Part shown: in pieces, positions 25,893-34,308 of the stretch | Layout of the letters: each line of letters starts with the position of its first letter | How positions within the stretch are numbered: the stretch's first letter is position 1 | NCBI GenBank assembly: GCA_963733845.1 | Contig: CAVTEM010000007.1 | Span: 1,178,001 to 1,242,000, forward strand | Length of the DNA: 64,000 bases | Reading direction: 5' to 3' | From: DATFQE01 sp963733845 | Lineage (GTDB): Bacteria; Actinomycetota; Thermoleophilia; Gaiellales; Gaiellaceae | Notes under the pieces: generated by a model | What the model saw: the letters and a program-made list of their open reading frames with translations, nothing else | Told to the model about the DNA's origin: nothing | The model's database searches: none | Made by a program: the position numbers and the translations under genes

Positions 25893-27276
25893 ATGATTGG
25901 AACGACGACGAGTTACGACCTGATCGCAATCGGGTCCGGCCCTGCAGGCCAGCGTGCTGCCGTGCAGGCTTCGAAGCTCGGCAAGCGGGCGGCCGTGATC
26001 GAGCGCGCGAACGTGCTCGGCGGCGCTTCGACGAACACCGGCACGGTGCCCTCGAAGACGCTTCGCGCCGCGATCGTCCGGCTCACCGGCTGCCGGCCCA
26101 AGCACACGGTCGAGCTCGACGACCTGGTCTGGCGAGCCCAGCAGGTGATCGAGCACGAGCGCGAGGTGATCTTCGACCAGTTGCGCCGCAACCACGTCGA
26201 CGTGCTGACGGGTACGGCGTCCTTCGTCGACCCGCACACACTGCGGGTCGGCGACCGCTCGCTCTCGGCCGAGCGCTTCGTGATCGCCGTCGGCACCACC
26301 CCGGCCCGGCCGGCGGGCGTCGAGTTCGACGACCGGACGGTGCTGGACTCGGACGGCATCCTGCGGCTGCGCCGCCTGCCGGCGACGATGACCGTGATCG
26401 GCGGCGGCGTGATCGGCCTCGAGTACGCCTCGATGGCCGCAGCGCTCGGCGTGCACGTGACGCTCGTCGAGAAGCGCGCACGGCTGCTCGAGTTCGTCGA
26501 CGACGAGCTCGTCGAGGCGCTCCAGTACCACCTTCGCGGCATCGGGCTCGTCCTGCGCCTCGGTGAGGAGGTCGAGTCGGTGCGCCGACTCGAGGGCGGC
26601 GGCGCCGTCACCCAGCTCGTCAGCGGCAAGCAGCTTCCCTCGGAGGTCGTGCTCTACGCGGCCGGACGCCAGGGCGCCACCGACCGACTTGAACCTCGCC
26701 GCGGCCGGCCTCGAGGCCGACTCGCGCGGGCGAATCGCCGTCGACAAGGACTACCGCACCGCGCGGTCACACATCTTCGCCGCCGGCGACGTGATCGGCT
26801 TCCCGAGCCTGTCCGCGACCTCGATGGAGCAGGGGCGGCTGGCTTCGCTGGCGGCGTTCGGCCGCCCGGCGGGCTCGGTCCCAGAGCTGCTCCCGTACGG
26901 GATCTACACGATCCCCGAGCTGTCGTTCGTCGGACGGAGCGAGCGCGAGTTGACCGAGGCGGCGGTGCCGTACGTCGTCGGGCTCTCCCGCTACCGCGAG
27001 CTGACCCGCGGCGAAATCGCCGGTGACCGCTCCGGCCTGCTCAAACTGCTCGTGCACGCCGGCACCAGGCAGATCCTGGGCGTGCACATCTTCGGCACCA
27101 CGGCGGCCGAGCTCGTACACATCGGCCAGACCGCGATGGCGGGCGACCTCACCGTCGACTACCTCGTGGACGCGGTCTTCAACGTGCCGACTTTCGGCGA
27201 CGCGTACAAGGTCGCCGCGCTCGACGCAGCCAACCGGCTGAACGAGCTGGGGAACGGCCGCTCCCTCGCCGCGTAG
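25893..27276 (+). CDS. sthA: Soluble pyridine nucleotide transhydrogenase SthA (one +1 frameshift)
   Basis: FAD enzyme that moves hydride between NADPH and NAD+ and so links to the nearby glucose-6-phosphate dehydrogenase. FAD motif GSGPAGQRAA near the N-terminus; the stretch GGASTNTGTVPSKTLR has no disulfide cysteines, the known hallmark of SthA against lipoamide dehydrogenases. NAD motif IGGGVIGLEYA, second FAD motif IFAAGDVIG. One extra base at about 26683-26688 shifts the frame after GRQGATD; the downstream frame resumes with LNLAAAGLEAD. Joined length about 460 residues is normal. Start ATG 25893 has GAGG upstream. Confidence 0.88.
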
Positions 27277-27289
27277 GCGACCGCCGCCG

Positions 27290-27310
27290 TCACCTAGGTG
27301 AGATCTAGGC
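27290..27310. promoter_or_regulatory. TCACCTAGGTGA palindrome followed by CTAGGC
   Basis: A perfect 12-bp palindrome at 27290-27301, then ATCTAGGC. The same CACCTAGGTG..A.CTAGGC arrangement stands at 33977-33995 next to a copy of the 19-bp motif. About 90 bp upstream of a small gene whose paralogue is near the second site. Confidence 0.5.
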
Positions 27311-27368
27311 GGGAGGGCCGGGACAAGAACGGTGATGTGCCCGATTCGACCGCGTGCGCCTGAGCCCA

Positions 27369-27387
27369 GGTTGCCGGTGACGCAACC
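27369..27387 (+). promoter_or_regulatory. Leader hairpin before the Shine-Dalgarno
   Basis: GGTTGC and GCAACC form a 6-bp stem just before AAAGGAG and the ATG at 27399. It may tune translation; evidence is only the pairing. Confidence 0.35.
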
Positions 27388-27398
27388 AAAGGAGCCTC

Positions 27399-27659
27399 AT
27401 GTTCGCGCAGCCCACACCCGAGTACGACATCCACGAGCTGGAGTACCGCGCAGCCGACGGCGTCGAGGTCGCCCTCTTCTGGGTCGTCGGAACCACCAAC
27501 CTCGTCGTCGTCGTCAACGATGCGAACAGCGGAGACGTCTTCGAGCTGGCCGTCGATCGCAGCGAGAACGCCTACGACGTCTTCAACCACCCGTACGCGT
27601 ACGCAGCCGCTCGCGGCCTCGAGTACGGCGCCGAGCTCGGCGAGCCTGTCCATGCGTGA
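27399..27659 (+). CDS. Small conserved actinobacterial-type protein
   Basis: 86 residues. The pattern GVEVALFW..., then DVFELAV and YDVFNHPYAYAA matches, position by position, the 83-residue protein at 33990-34241 (GIDVALYW, EFFAVEV, LDAFHHPFAYLA). Both are probably one small beta-rich domain. Similar short proteins occur widely in actinobacteria near stress and envelope genes, but no function is known to me. AAAGGAG gives a clear start. Overlaps the next small gene by 8 bp. Confidence 0.72.
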   Translation: MFAQPTPEYDIHELEYRAADGVEVALFWVVGTTNLVVVVNDANSGDVFELAVDRSENAYDVFNHPYAYAAARGLEYGAELGEPVHA

Positions 27660-27801
27660 CGTCGCTCACTTCTTCTGCCTTGTCTGCGGCGCGCCGCTGC
27701 CGACCAGCCTCAGGCGCGCCGCGGCCCTGTGCTGCCGCGACTGTGCCGACGACGACGCGCCTCCTCGCTCCGAGCTCGTCGACCCGGAGGCGAGGCCCTG
27801 A
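27652..27801 (+). CDS. Small zinc-ribbon-like protein
   Basis: 49 residues with two cysteine pairs: FFCLVCGAPLP and ALCCRDCADD, spaced like a zinc knuckle. ATG at 27652 overlaps the end of the preceding gene by 8 bp. Too short for more; a metal-binding or protein-contact role is plausible. Confidence 0.5.
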   Translation: MRDVAHFFCLVCGAPLPTSLRRAAALCCRDCADDDAPPRSELVDPEARP

Positions 27802-27879
27802 CCGTGCCGGTTCGCCCGCGCCTCCTCCGCTTCGCCGCCGAGGTGATCCAGCTGCGGCCGCGGCGGGAGGTACTCGAGG

Positions 27880-28506
27880 ATGCCCGACGGGCTGCTTGAG
27901 CTCGCGTCCGCGTCGCCCTGGGCGTACGCGCTCGTGCTCGCCGCCGCTGCGCTCGACGCGGTGTTCCCGCTCGTCCCGAGCGAGACCACGGTGATCTCCG
28001 CCGGCGTCCTGGCCGGCCTCGGCGATCTCAGCATCGCGCTGGTGATCGCGGCCGGCGCCGCCGGCGCCTTCGCGGGGGACAACGGCGGCTACGCGCTCGG
28101 CCGCGCCCTTGGGCCGCGCATCGAGCGGCGTTTAAGCCGCAAGCGGCGTGCCTGGGCCGAGGACACGCTCGCCCGGCGCGGAGGATCGATCCTCCTGCTC
28201 GCCCGCTTCGTGCCCGGAGGCCGCACGGCGGCCACGCTCACGGCGGGCGCCGTCGCCATGTGCTGGCGCCGCTTCCTCGGCTTCGCGGCCCTCGCCGCGG
28301 TGCTCTGGGCCTCGTTCGCCGCCGTCGCCGGGTACGTAGGAGGCCAGAGCTTCCAGGACGACCCGCACTTCGCGTTCGCCCTCGCGTTCGCGCTCTCGCT
28401 CGGGCTGTTCGCCCTGCTGGAAGCCGTTCGGCGCCTACACCTAGGCGCAGGTTCGGCGATACCACCGATTCGAAGGTGGCGCCGCGACGACAGGTTGCCG
28501 GCATGA
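27880..28506 (+). CDS. DedA-family membrane protein
   Basis: 208 residues. DedA/VTT core: ALDAVFPLVPSETTVISAGVLAG near residues 24-47 (the F/P-xVPxE motif), then GDNGGYALGRALG, GGSILLLARFVPGGRT (the conserved arginines) and four to five hydrophobic segments. DedA proteins act as lipid (undecaprenyl-phosphate or phospholipid) translocases needed for envelope and pH homeostasis. The stop overlaps the GH15 ATG (ATGA), so it leads the DedA-GH15-kinase-zwf operon. Start ATG 27880 chosen by homology. Confidence 0.88.
   Translation: MPDGLLELASASPWAYALVLAAAALDAVFPLVPSETTVISAGVLAGLGDLSIALVIAAGAAGAFAGDNGGYALGRALGPRIERRLSRKRRAWAEDTLARRGGSILLLARFVPGGRTAATLTAGAVAMCWRRFLGFAALAAVLWASFAAVAGYVGGQSFQDDPHFAFALAFALSLGLFALLEAVRRLHLGAGSAIPPIRRWRRDDRLPA
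28455..28473 (-). promoter_or_regulatory. 19-bp operator-like motif, copy g (before GH15)
   Basis: On the minus strand TCGAATCGGTGGTATCGCC, 14 of 19 matching copy a, inside the last codons of dedA and 30 bp before the GH15 start. A CACCTAGGCG box at 28438-28447 is beside it, as at copy d. Confidence 0.45.
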
Positions 28507-30302
28507 CAAATTCCTCGTACCTCCCCATCGCAGACCACGGCGTCATCGGCGACATGCGCACGGCGGCCCTGGTCGGCACCGACGGCACCATCGACTGGCT
28601 TTGCTGGCCGCGCTTCGACGCACCCAGCGTCTTCGGCGCCATCCTCGACTCCGCGAAGGGCGGTCACTACCGCCTGGCGCCGGTCGACGACGCCACCACC
28701 AAGCAGCTCTACTTTCCCGACACCAATGTCCTGATCACCCGCTTCCTCTCGCCCGAGGGCGTCTGCGAGGTGCAGGACTTCATGCCGGTGCACGAGGCCG
28801 GGTCCGACGCGCCCCAGCGTCTGATCCGGCGCGTCGTCGGCGTGCGCGGGTCGATGCGGATGCGGCTCGAGTGCGAGCCCCGCTTCGACTACGGACGTGA
28901 TCACCATGAGGTGGTCCTTGCAGCGGGCGGGGCGCTCTTTCGCTCACCGGCCCTCTCCCTGGCGCTGGGCGCCCCAACCCCGCTTTCCGTGACCGCCACC
29001 AACGGTGTCGCCTCCGACTTCGACGTCGCCGCCGGCGACAGCCTCACCTTCGTGATCGAGGAAGCCGCCACCCCCGTACCCCTGACGCACGACGAGGCCG
29101 AAGCATCCTTCGAGGAGACCTCGAGGTTCTGGCGCGAGTGGATCTCGCGCTCGACCTACACGGGTCGCTGGCGCGAGATGGTCAACCGCTCGGCGCTGAC
29201 GCTGAAGCTCCTGACCTACCGCCCGACCGGCGCGATCCTCGCCGCCGCGACGGCCAGCCTGCCCGAAGACCTCGGCGGCGAGCGCAACTGGGACTACCGC
29301 TTCACGTGGATCCGCGACTCGGCGTTCTCGCTGTACGCGCTCCTGCGCCTCGGCTACACCGAGGAGGCGGAGGAGTTCGCCCGCTTTCTCAGGCACTGCT
29401 TCGACGAGACCTCGGCCAACGGCTGGGGCCCGCTGCAGCTCATGTACTCGATCGACGGAAACGGCGACCTCCCCGAGGAGACGCTCGATCACTTCGAGGG
29501 CTTCATGGGCTCAGCGCCGGTGCGGATCGGCAACGGCGCCGCCCACCAGCTGCAGCTCGACACCTACGGCTCGATCCTCGACGCCGCGTATATCGCCGAG
29601 CGGTACGGCAAGAAGAAGATCTCGCACGACGGCTGGAAGGCGATCTCCCAGATCGTCGAGTGGGTCTGCGTCAACTGGGACCAGCCGGACGAGGGCATCT
29701 GGGAGACCCGCGGAGGCCGCCAGCGGTTCACTCACTCACGCGTGATGTGCTGGGTCGCGGTCGACCGCGCGGTCCGGATCGCGCGTGACCGCTCGCTCCC
29801 GGCGGACATCGTCCGCTGGATGGCCGTGCGCGACGAGATCTACGCGCGAGTCATGGAGCACGGCTGGAACGAGGAGCGGCAGGCCTTCGTGCAGCACGAG
29901 GACACCGACGTCCTCGACGCAGGCGTCCTGCTGATGCCGCTCGTCCACTTCATCGCCCCCACCGACCCGCGCTGGCTCTCCACATTGGACGCGATCGGCG
30001 AGGAGCTCGTCTCCGACAGCCTGGTCTACCGGTACGACCCGGAGGCCTCCCCCGACGGCCTGGACGGTAGCGAGGGCACGTTCTCGATCTGCACCTTCTG
30101 GTACGTCGAGGCCCTGGCCCGCGCCGGGCGCCTGGATGAGGCGCGGCTCGTGTTCGAGAAGATGCTCACCTACGCGAACCACGTCGGCTTGTACTCCGAG
30201 CAGCTCGGCCCCAGCGGTGAGTCTCTCGGCAACTTCCCACAGGCGTTCTCGCACCTGTCGCTGATCAGCGCCGCGGTCAACCTGGACCGGCGGCTGGGCT
30301 GA
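28503..30302 (+). CDS. Glycoside hydrolase family 15 protein
   Basis: 599 residues. The first ~230 form the beta-sandwich N-domain (YLPIADHGVIGDMRTAALVG, IDWLCWPRFDAPSVF); the rest is the (alpha/alpha)6 catalytic barrel starting near RSALTLKLLTYRPTGAI, with NWDYRFTWIRDSAFSLYALL and the late EGTFSICTFWYVEAL, both typical acid/base glutamate regions. Family members are glucoamylases, trehalases or glucodextranases, releasing glucose. Followed directly by a glucokinase-like gene and zwf, so glucose from trehalose or glycogen may feed the oxidative pentose pathway. ATG overlaps the dedA stop. Confidence 0.9.
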   Translation: MTNSSYLPIADHGVIGDMRTAALVGTDGTIDWLCWPRFDAPSVFGAILDSAKGGHYRLAPVDDATTKQLYFPDTNVLITRFLSPEGVCEVQDFMPVHEAGSDAPQRLIRRVVGVRGSMRMRLECEPRFDYGRDHHEVVLAAGGALFRSPALSLALGAPTPLSVTATNGVASDFDVAAGDSLTFVIEEAATPVPLTHDEAEASFEETSRFWREWISRSTYTGRWREMVNRSALTLKLLTYRPTGAILAAATASLPEDLGGERNWDYRFTWIRDSAFSLYALLRLGYTEEAEEFARFLRHCFDETSANGWGPLQLMYSIDGNGDLPEETLDHFEGFMGSAPVRIGNGAAHQLQLDTYGSILDAAYIAERYGKKKISHDGWKAISQIVEWVCVNWDQPDEGIWETRGGRQRFTHSRVMCWVAVDRAVRIARDRSLPADIVRWMAVRDEIYARVMEHGWNEERQAFVQHEDTDVLDAGVLLMPLVHFIAPTDPRWLSTLDAIGEELVSDSLVYRYDPEASPDGLDGSEGTFSICTFWYVEALARAGRLDEARLVFEKMLTYANHVGLYSEQLGPSGESLGNFPQAFSHLSLISAAVNLDRRLG

Positions 30303-30303
30303 C

Positions 30304-30729
30304 GTGCAGCGGGCCGCCTCCACTCCCGAGCCCGCCGCGGTTGCGCCTCTCGCAGCCGCGGTCGGGCTCGAAGCGATGATCCTCGCCGCCGACATCGGGC
30401 CCACCACGGCTCACGTCGCGCTGTTCGACGTGAGCGGGCGCCGGCTGCTGCGGGTCGAGAGCTTCCGCACCGGTGAGCACGAGAGCGTCGCCGCCTTGCT
30501 CGCCCGGTTCTTCGACACCGCATCGAGCCCGCAGGTTGAGGCAGCCGCAGTCGGCGTCTCCTTCCCGCTTCCCGTGTTCGCCCACGAGCTGGCCGAAGTC
30601 TTCGAGATCCCCACGGTCGTCGTCCTCGACGGCCTCGAGGCAGGCGTCCACCGGCTGCGCGACCTCGCGCGGCTGGGCGCCGAGCGCCTCGTCTCCGCCC
30701 CCCGAGAGAAAGCGATGCCCCGCGCATGA
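30304..30729 (+). CDS. Glucokinase-like protein, N-terminal domain only
   Basis: 141 residues, about 40 percent of a usual ROK/Glk glucokinase. After a 25-residue leader, ILAADIGPTTAHVALFDVSG is the ASKHA phosphate-1 motif (normally DIGGTKT; here GPTTA), followed by strands like AAAVGVSFPL and VFEIPTVVVLDGLEAGVHRL, which matches the LNDLEAAAHG part of glucokinase with the normal middle missing. No phosphate-2 or adenosine motifs follow. So it is either a decayed glucokinase or a reduced regulatory protein kept in frame. GTG start 1 bp after GH15; the stop overlaps the zwf ATG. Confidence 0.65.
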   Translation: MQRAASTPEPAAVAPLAAAVGLEAMILAADIGPTTAHVALFDVSGRRLLRVESFRTGEHESVAALLARFFDTASSPQVEAAAVGVSFPLPVFAHELAEVFEIPTVVVLDGLEAGVHRLRDLARLGAERLVSAPREKAMPRA

Positions 30730-32147
30730 CCCATACCCTCGTCCCTGAGGACCACGTCATCGTCCTCTTCGGCGCCACCGGCGATCTCGCCCGGCGCAAG
30801 CTGCTGCCCGGCCTCTTCCGCCTAGCCGGCGCCGGCCTGCTGCCCGAGCGCTACCGGATCGTCGCCACCTCGCGCGCCGCGCTCGACACCGACGGCTTCG
30901 TCGAGCTCGCGCGTGAGGCGAACCTCGAGTTCGGGCGCCATCCGGAGCTCAACGGCAGCTGGGATTCGTTCGCCCGGAACCTGTCCTACGTCGAGACCGA
31001 GCCGTCCGCCCTGGCCGCCGCCGTCGCGCGCGCCGAGCAGGATCTCGGCGGCTCTCCCCGCCGGCTCCACTACCTGTCGATTCCACCGACGGCCTTCACG
31101 AGCGTCGTCGAGACTCTCGGCGCGTCGGGCCTGGCCGACGGCGCTCGCGTCGTGCTCGAGAAGCCGTTCGGCACCGACCTCGGCACGGCCCGCGCGCTGA
31201 ACGAGACCGTCCATTCCGTCTTCGCCGAGGAGGACGTGTTCCGAATCGACCACTTCCTCGGCAAGGAGACGGTCCAGAACATCCTCGCGCTGCGGTTCGC
31301 GAACGGCGTCTTCGAGCCCGTCTGGAACCGCGACCACATCGCGCACGTGCAGATCGACGTCCCCGAGACGCTCTCGATCGGCACGCGCGGGAACTTCTAC
31401 GAGGAAACCGGCGCTTTCCGCGACATGATCGTCACGCATCTCCTGCAGGTGCTCGGCTTCGTCGCGATGGAGCCGCCGACCTCGTTTGCGGCCACCGCGC
31501 TCCTGAACGAGACGGCCAAGGTGTTCGAGTCGCTCGTGCCGATCCGGTCGCGCGACGTCGTCTTCGGTCAGTACCTGGGCTACCGCGACGAGGCCGGGGT
31601 CGCTCGCGACTCCGACGTCGAGACGTTCGTCGCAGCCAGGGTCGAGATCGACAACTGGCGCTGGGCCGGCGTTCCGTTCTACCTGCGCACCGGCAAGCGC
31701 ATGGCCGAGACGCGCAGGTTGCTGACGATCGCCTTCCGCGACCCACCTCGGCGCATGTTCGGTGCCGAGAACGGCTTCGCGCCGAACGAGCTCGTCTTCG
31801 ACCTCGGCGACCCGGGCGGAGTCTCGGCGACCTTCCTGTCCAAGGTCCCCGGCCCAACGATGCAGCTTGCTCCGGCCCACTTGCGGCTCGAGGTCGACGG
31901 GTCGTTCCCGATCGACAACGGGCTCGAGGCGTACGAGCGCCTGCTCCACGACGCCCTGCTCGGCGACCGCACGCTCTTCACGCGCGCAGACGGGATCGAG
32001 CGCCTCTGGGAGGTCTCGGCCGGCGTTCTCGACGAGCGGCCGCCCGTGCACTTCTACGCGCCCGGCTCCTGGGGCCCGCCTGCGGCGAGCGACGAGCTGA
32101 TCGCCCCCGGCCGCTGGCGCCTGCCCGAGAACGGAGCACGGCGCTGA
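30726..32147 (+). CDS. zwf: Glucose-6-phosphate 1-dehydrogenase
   Basis: 473 residues. NADP-binding GATGDLA at 16-22, EKPFG at 145-149 and the substrate motif RIDHFLGKE at 173-181 are present, and FRDMIVTHLLQVL supplies the catalytic histidine. Opens the oxidative pentose phosphate pathway, making NADPH and 6-phosphogluconolactone. Last intact gene of the DedA-GH15-kinase-zwf operon; no opcA, pgl or gnd follow. SthA upstream can balance the NADPH. Full length for the family. Confidence 0.94.
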   Translation: MTHTLVPEDHVIVLFGATGDLARRKLLPGLFRLAGAGLLPERYRIVATSRAALDTDGFVELAREANLEFGRHPELNGSWDSFARNLSYVETEPSALAAAVARAEQDLGGSPRRLHYLSIPPTAFTSVVETLGASGLADGARVVLEKPFGTDLGTARALNETVHSVFAEEDVFRIDHFLGKETVQNILALRFANGVFEPVWNRDHIAHVQIDVPETLSIGTRGNFYEETGAFRDMIVTHLLQVLGFVAMEPPTSFAATALLNETAKVFESLVPIRSRDVVFGQYLGYRDEAGVARDSDVETFVAARVEIDNWRWAGVPFYLRTGKRMAETRRLLTIAFRDPPRRMFGAENGFAPNELVFDLGDPGGVSATFLSKVPGPTMQLAPAHLRLEVDGSFPIDNGLEAYERLLHDALLGDRTLFTRADGIERLWEVSAGVLDERPPVHFYAPGSWGPPAASDELIAPGRWRLPENGARR

Positions 32148-32434
32148 GCCGCCGCGTCGGCGCGGTGCTGTTCGACATCAACGGCACCCTCATCACCACG
32201 GGCGGGCCGGCGCGGTGGTGTGGTGGCTCGCCTTCGAGGAGCTCTATGGCGTTCAGCCGACATCGGTCGTCCTCCGAGAGCTCCAGGGGGCTCAGCCCCG
32301 ACGAGGTCTGCGACCACCTCGAGATCAGCGAAGCGAACCAGCGGGTGTTGCTGCATCGAACCCGAGCGGCGGTGCGCCGAGCCGTCGTCCCGTACCTCGA
32401 CGGCGACGACCGCGCCCTCCCGCAAGCCGACTGA
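32144..32434 (+). pseudogene. Chimeric relic: HAD hydrolase start joined to ECF sigma C-terminus
   Basis: The first ~20 codons (VGAVLFDINGTLITTGGPAR) are the motif-I start of a HAD phosphatase; after a frame change comes WWLAFEELYGVQP, also HAD-like. Then, without a gap, VVLRELQG and, one base later, LSPDEVCDHLEISEANQRVL plus LLHRTRAAVRRAV match region 4 of an ECF sigma factor. So a deletion has joined two unrelated gene pieces, and at least two frame changes have since occurred. The HAD part would start at a CTG overlapping the zwf stop (CTGA), or at GTG 32165. Confidence 0.65.
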
Positions 32435-32464
32435 TCCCGCGCGCCTCTCGTCACACACCGGCGC

Positions 32465-32622
32465 GCGTTTCGCAACGGTGCCTGGCACCGTCGAAGAGCA
32501 TCGGGTCCTGTCCGAAACGACCGTCGGTGGACAAGCCTCCGCTGCGTGCGGGCAGAATCAGCGCACTTCGCCTGTGAAGGATCCGTGACGCTTTCGTAAC
32601 CGTGCCTGGCACCGGCGAGAGC
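32465..32622. repeat. Two REP-like palindromic repeats
   Basis: GTGCCTGGCAC at 32478-32488 and 32602-32612, each inside a longer shared context (TTTCG.AAC.GTGCCTGGCACCG.CGA). The first is a 15-bp palindrome CGGTGCCTGGCACCG around a central T. Direct, 124 bp apart, in the only gene-free stretch here (32435-32657). They resemble REP elements mobilised by a distant transposase. Confidence 0.6.
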
Positions 32623-32657
32623 GGTGCGTCCACGGCCACCGCGTCCGTTGGGGGCGG

Positions 32658-33029
32658 TCAGGCGGCCCGGCGGTGCGTGAGGTCGTCGTACTCGTCGCGG
32701 TCGCGACGGCGGCCCCCGGCATGGCTGTCGGCGGCGCCTGTCGCGACGCGCGTGACGAACGAGAGCAGCATCCCGACGCCGATCAAGACGTAGAACGCCG
32801 TGAAGAGCTTGCCCGCGTCCGTCTTCGGTGTGAAGTCGCCGTAGCCGACGGTGGTGAGGGTGAGGACGCTGAAGTAGAAGGCATCGAGCAGGCGCAGGCC
32901 CTCGACGAGGGAGTAGAAGACCGTGCCCCCGAGGATCGCGATGGCGCTCAGGAACGCCAAGGCCCTGAACTGACCGTCGTGGCGGATCGCTCGGAGCGAG
33001 CGAAGCGTGTGGAGGAGGAGGAGCGGCAT
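32658..33029 (-). CDS. Two-TM potassium channel 1
   Basis: 123 residues: a membrane helix near 24-42, pore loop with the K+ selectivity filter TVGYGD at 60-65, second helix near 74-95, and a charged C-tail (GGRRRDRDEYDDLTHRRAA). This is the minimal KcsA-like pore, acting as a tetramer in the membrane; no RCK or cNMP domain. A close paralogue, with the filter at the same residue numbers, is at 39704-40087. The gene pair lies near GH15-related genes in both places. Confidence 0.88.
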   Translation of the reverse strand: MPLLLLHTLRSLRAIRHDGQFRALAFLSAIAILGGTVFYSLVEGLRLLDAFYFSVLTLTTVGYGDFTPKTDAGKLFTAFYVLIGVGMLLSFVTRVATGAADSHAGGRRRDRDEYDDLTHRRAA

Positions 33030-33075
33030 CAGGCCGCGGGGTTGACGACGGTGGCGCCGCCGCTGCCGTTCAGGC

Positions 33076-33894
33076 TCAAGCGGCGATCCGTGCTTCGACG
33101 CTGAGCTTGCGCAGCGCGTGCAGCTCGATCTGCCGCGCGCGCTCGCGGGTGACGCCCAGCTCGGCGGCCACGGCGTCGGCGGTGCGGGGGACGCCGTCGC
33201 GCAGGCCGTAGCGGAGCTCGATTACCTGGCGGCCGCGCGCGGGCAGCGACCGCAGCCGCCGCCTCAGGGCCTCGGCCTTCGAGTCGTCGTCGTACGACTC
33301 GGCGAGATCGGCGGTGTCGGGGTCGGCGATCGTGTCACCGAGCGAGTGGTCGGTCTCGCTCGCGATCGGCTCGTCGAGCGACGAGACGGGCTGGTAGGCG
33401 GCGCGGGCCTCGGCGACCTCGGCGGTGGAGAGGGCGGTCTCGGCCGCGATCTCGGTGACCAGCGGCTCGCGGCAGAGGCTGGCGCGGAGTTCGGTCTCGG
33501 CCCTGCGGACGAGGGTGGCCCGCTCTGCCAGGGCGGCCGGCACCCGAACCGCGCGCGCCCGCGAGAGCGCTTCCACGACTCCGTGGCGGATCCACCAGGC
33601 CGCGTAGGTCGAAAACTTGGTGCCCCGCCGCCAGTCGTAGCGATCGGCGGCGCGGACGAGCCCGAGCGTCCCCTCCTGGATCAGGTCGAGCAGGTCGATG
33701 CCCCGACCCCGGTACGGCTTCGCGATTGTTACCACGAGCCTCAGGTTCGACTCGATCAGCCGTCGTCGAGCGCTCTCGTCACCGGCCTGGACGCGCTTGG
33801 CCAGCTGCACTTCCTCGGCGCGGGTGAGCAGCGGGTACCGGCCGATCTCCGAGAGGTAGGTCTCGAGCGAGTCACTTGCGATTGCTGTCGACAT
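33076..33894 (-). CDS. Sigma-70 family sigma factor (SigB/RpoD-related, group 2/3)
   Basis: 272 residues from ATG 33894, fixed by AAGGAG upstream; the longer frame to 33954 is less likely. Region 1.2 (DSLETYLSEIGRYPLLTRAEE), region 2 (NLRLVVTIAKPYRGRGIDLLDLIQEG and the -10-reading RGTKFSTYAAWWIRHGV), region 3 and region 4 (TADAVAAELGVTRERARQIELHALRKL) are all present, without the region 1.1 of a housekeeping factor. So an alternative primary-type factor, often for stress or stationary phase. A 19-bp motif and CACCTAGGTG site lie just upstream. Confidence 0.9.
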   Translation of the reverse strand: MSTAIASDSLETYLSEIGRYPLLTRAEEVQLAKRVQAGDESARRRLIESNLRLVVTIAKPYRGRGIDLLDLIQEGTLGLVRAADRYDWRRGTKFSTYAAWWIRHGVVEALSRARAVRVPAALAERATLVRRAETELRASLCREPLVTEIAAETALSTAEVAEARAAYQPVSSLDEPIASETDHSLGDTIADPDTADLAESYDDDSKAEALRRRLRSLPARGRQVIELRYGLRDGVPRTADAVAAELGVTRERARQIELHALRKLSVEARIAA

Positions 33895-33948
33895 TGCTTC
33901 TCCTTCCGCTGACTTCCTGACCTCCACGCTACGCCTGCGCTCAGCGGG

Positions 33949-33995
33949 TCGCATGGGCGAAATCGCCGGTCTCGATCACCTAGGTGGGACTAGGC
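33949..33995 (+). promoter_or_regulatory. 19-bp operator-like motif, copy d, plus CACCTAGGTG box
   Basis: TCGCATGGGCGAAATCGCC at 33949-33967, then 9 bp, then CACCTAGGTG at 33977-33986 and CTAGGC. Sits 55 bp before the sigma gene start. Confidence 0.6.
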
Positions 33996-34241
33996 CGCCA
34001 GAAGCTCCTCGAGCTGCTCGATCTCCTCGATCGTCTCGACGAGCGCGAGGTACGCGAACGGGTGGTGGAACGCGTCCAGCGCCAGCTCGGGCATCACTTC
34101 CACGGCGAAGAACTCATCCGTCCGCAGATCGAGCACCTCGACCGTGATCGTCTTGCGGTCGGGGCCCCAGTACAGCGCCACGTCGATCCCGGCGCTCGAC
34201 CGGTGGGCCAACTCCTTGCGATGTGTGCGCGTTGCGGCCAT
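33990..34241 (-). CDS. Small conserved actinobacterial-type protein, paralogue
   Basis: 83 residues, related to the 86-residue protein at 27399 (shared G(I/V)(D/E)VAL(Y/F)W, acidic strand, and (F/N)HP(F/Y)AYLA). AAGGAG lies before the ATG. Between the sigma gene and thioredoxin, with operator-like motifs on both sides, so probably part of the same response. Function unknown. Confidence 0.72.
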   Translation of the reverse strand: MAATRTHRKELAHRSSAGIDVALYWGPDRKTITVEVLDLRTDEFFAVEVMPELALDAFHHPFAYLALVETIEEIEQLEELLAA

Positions 34242-34308
34242 GTCGGCTCTCCTTGGTTCGAGTGAGACCTGTTTCGGTCGCTGTCACTCTGGGCTGCCTT
34301 GACCGCGC

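Noticed and set aside
27804..27899. 31-codon frame before dedA (starts GTG, VPVRPRLLRF)
   Set aside because: Short, overlaps dedA, no SD and no recognisable similarity; could be real but not supported.
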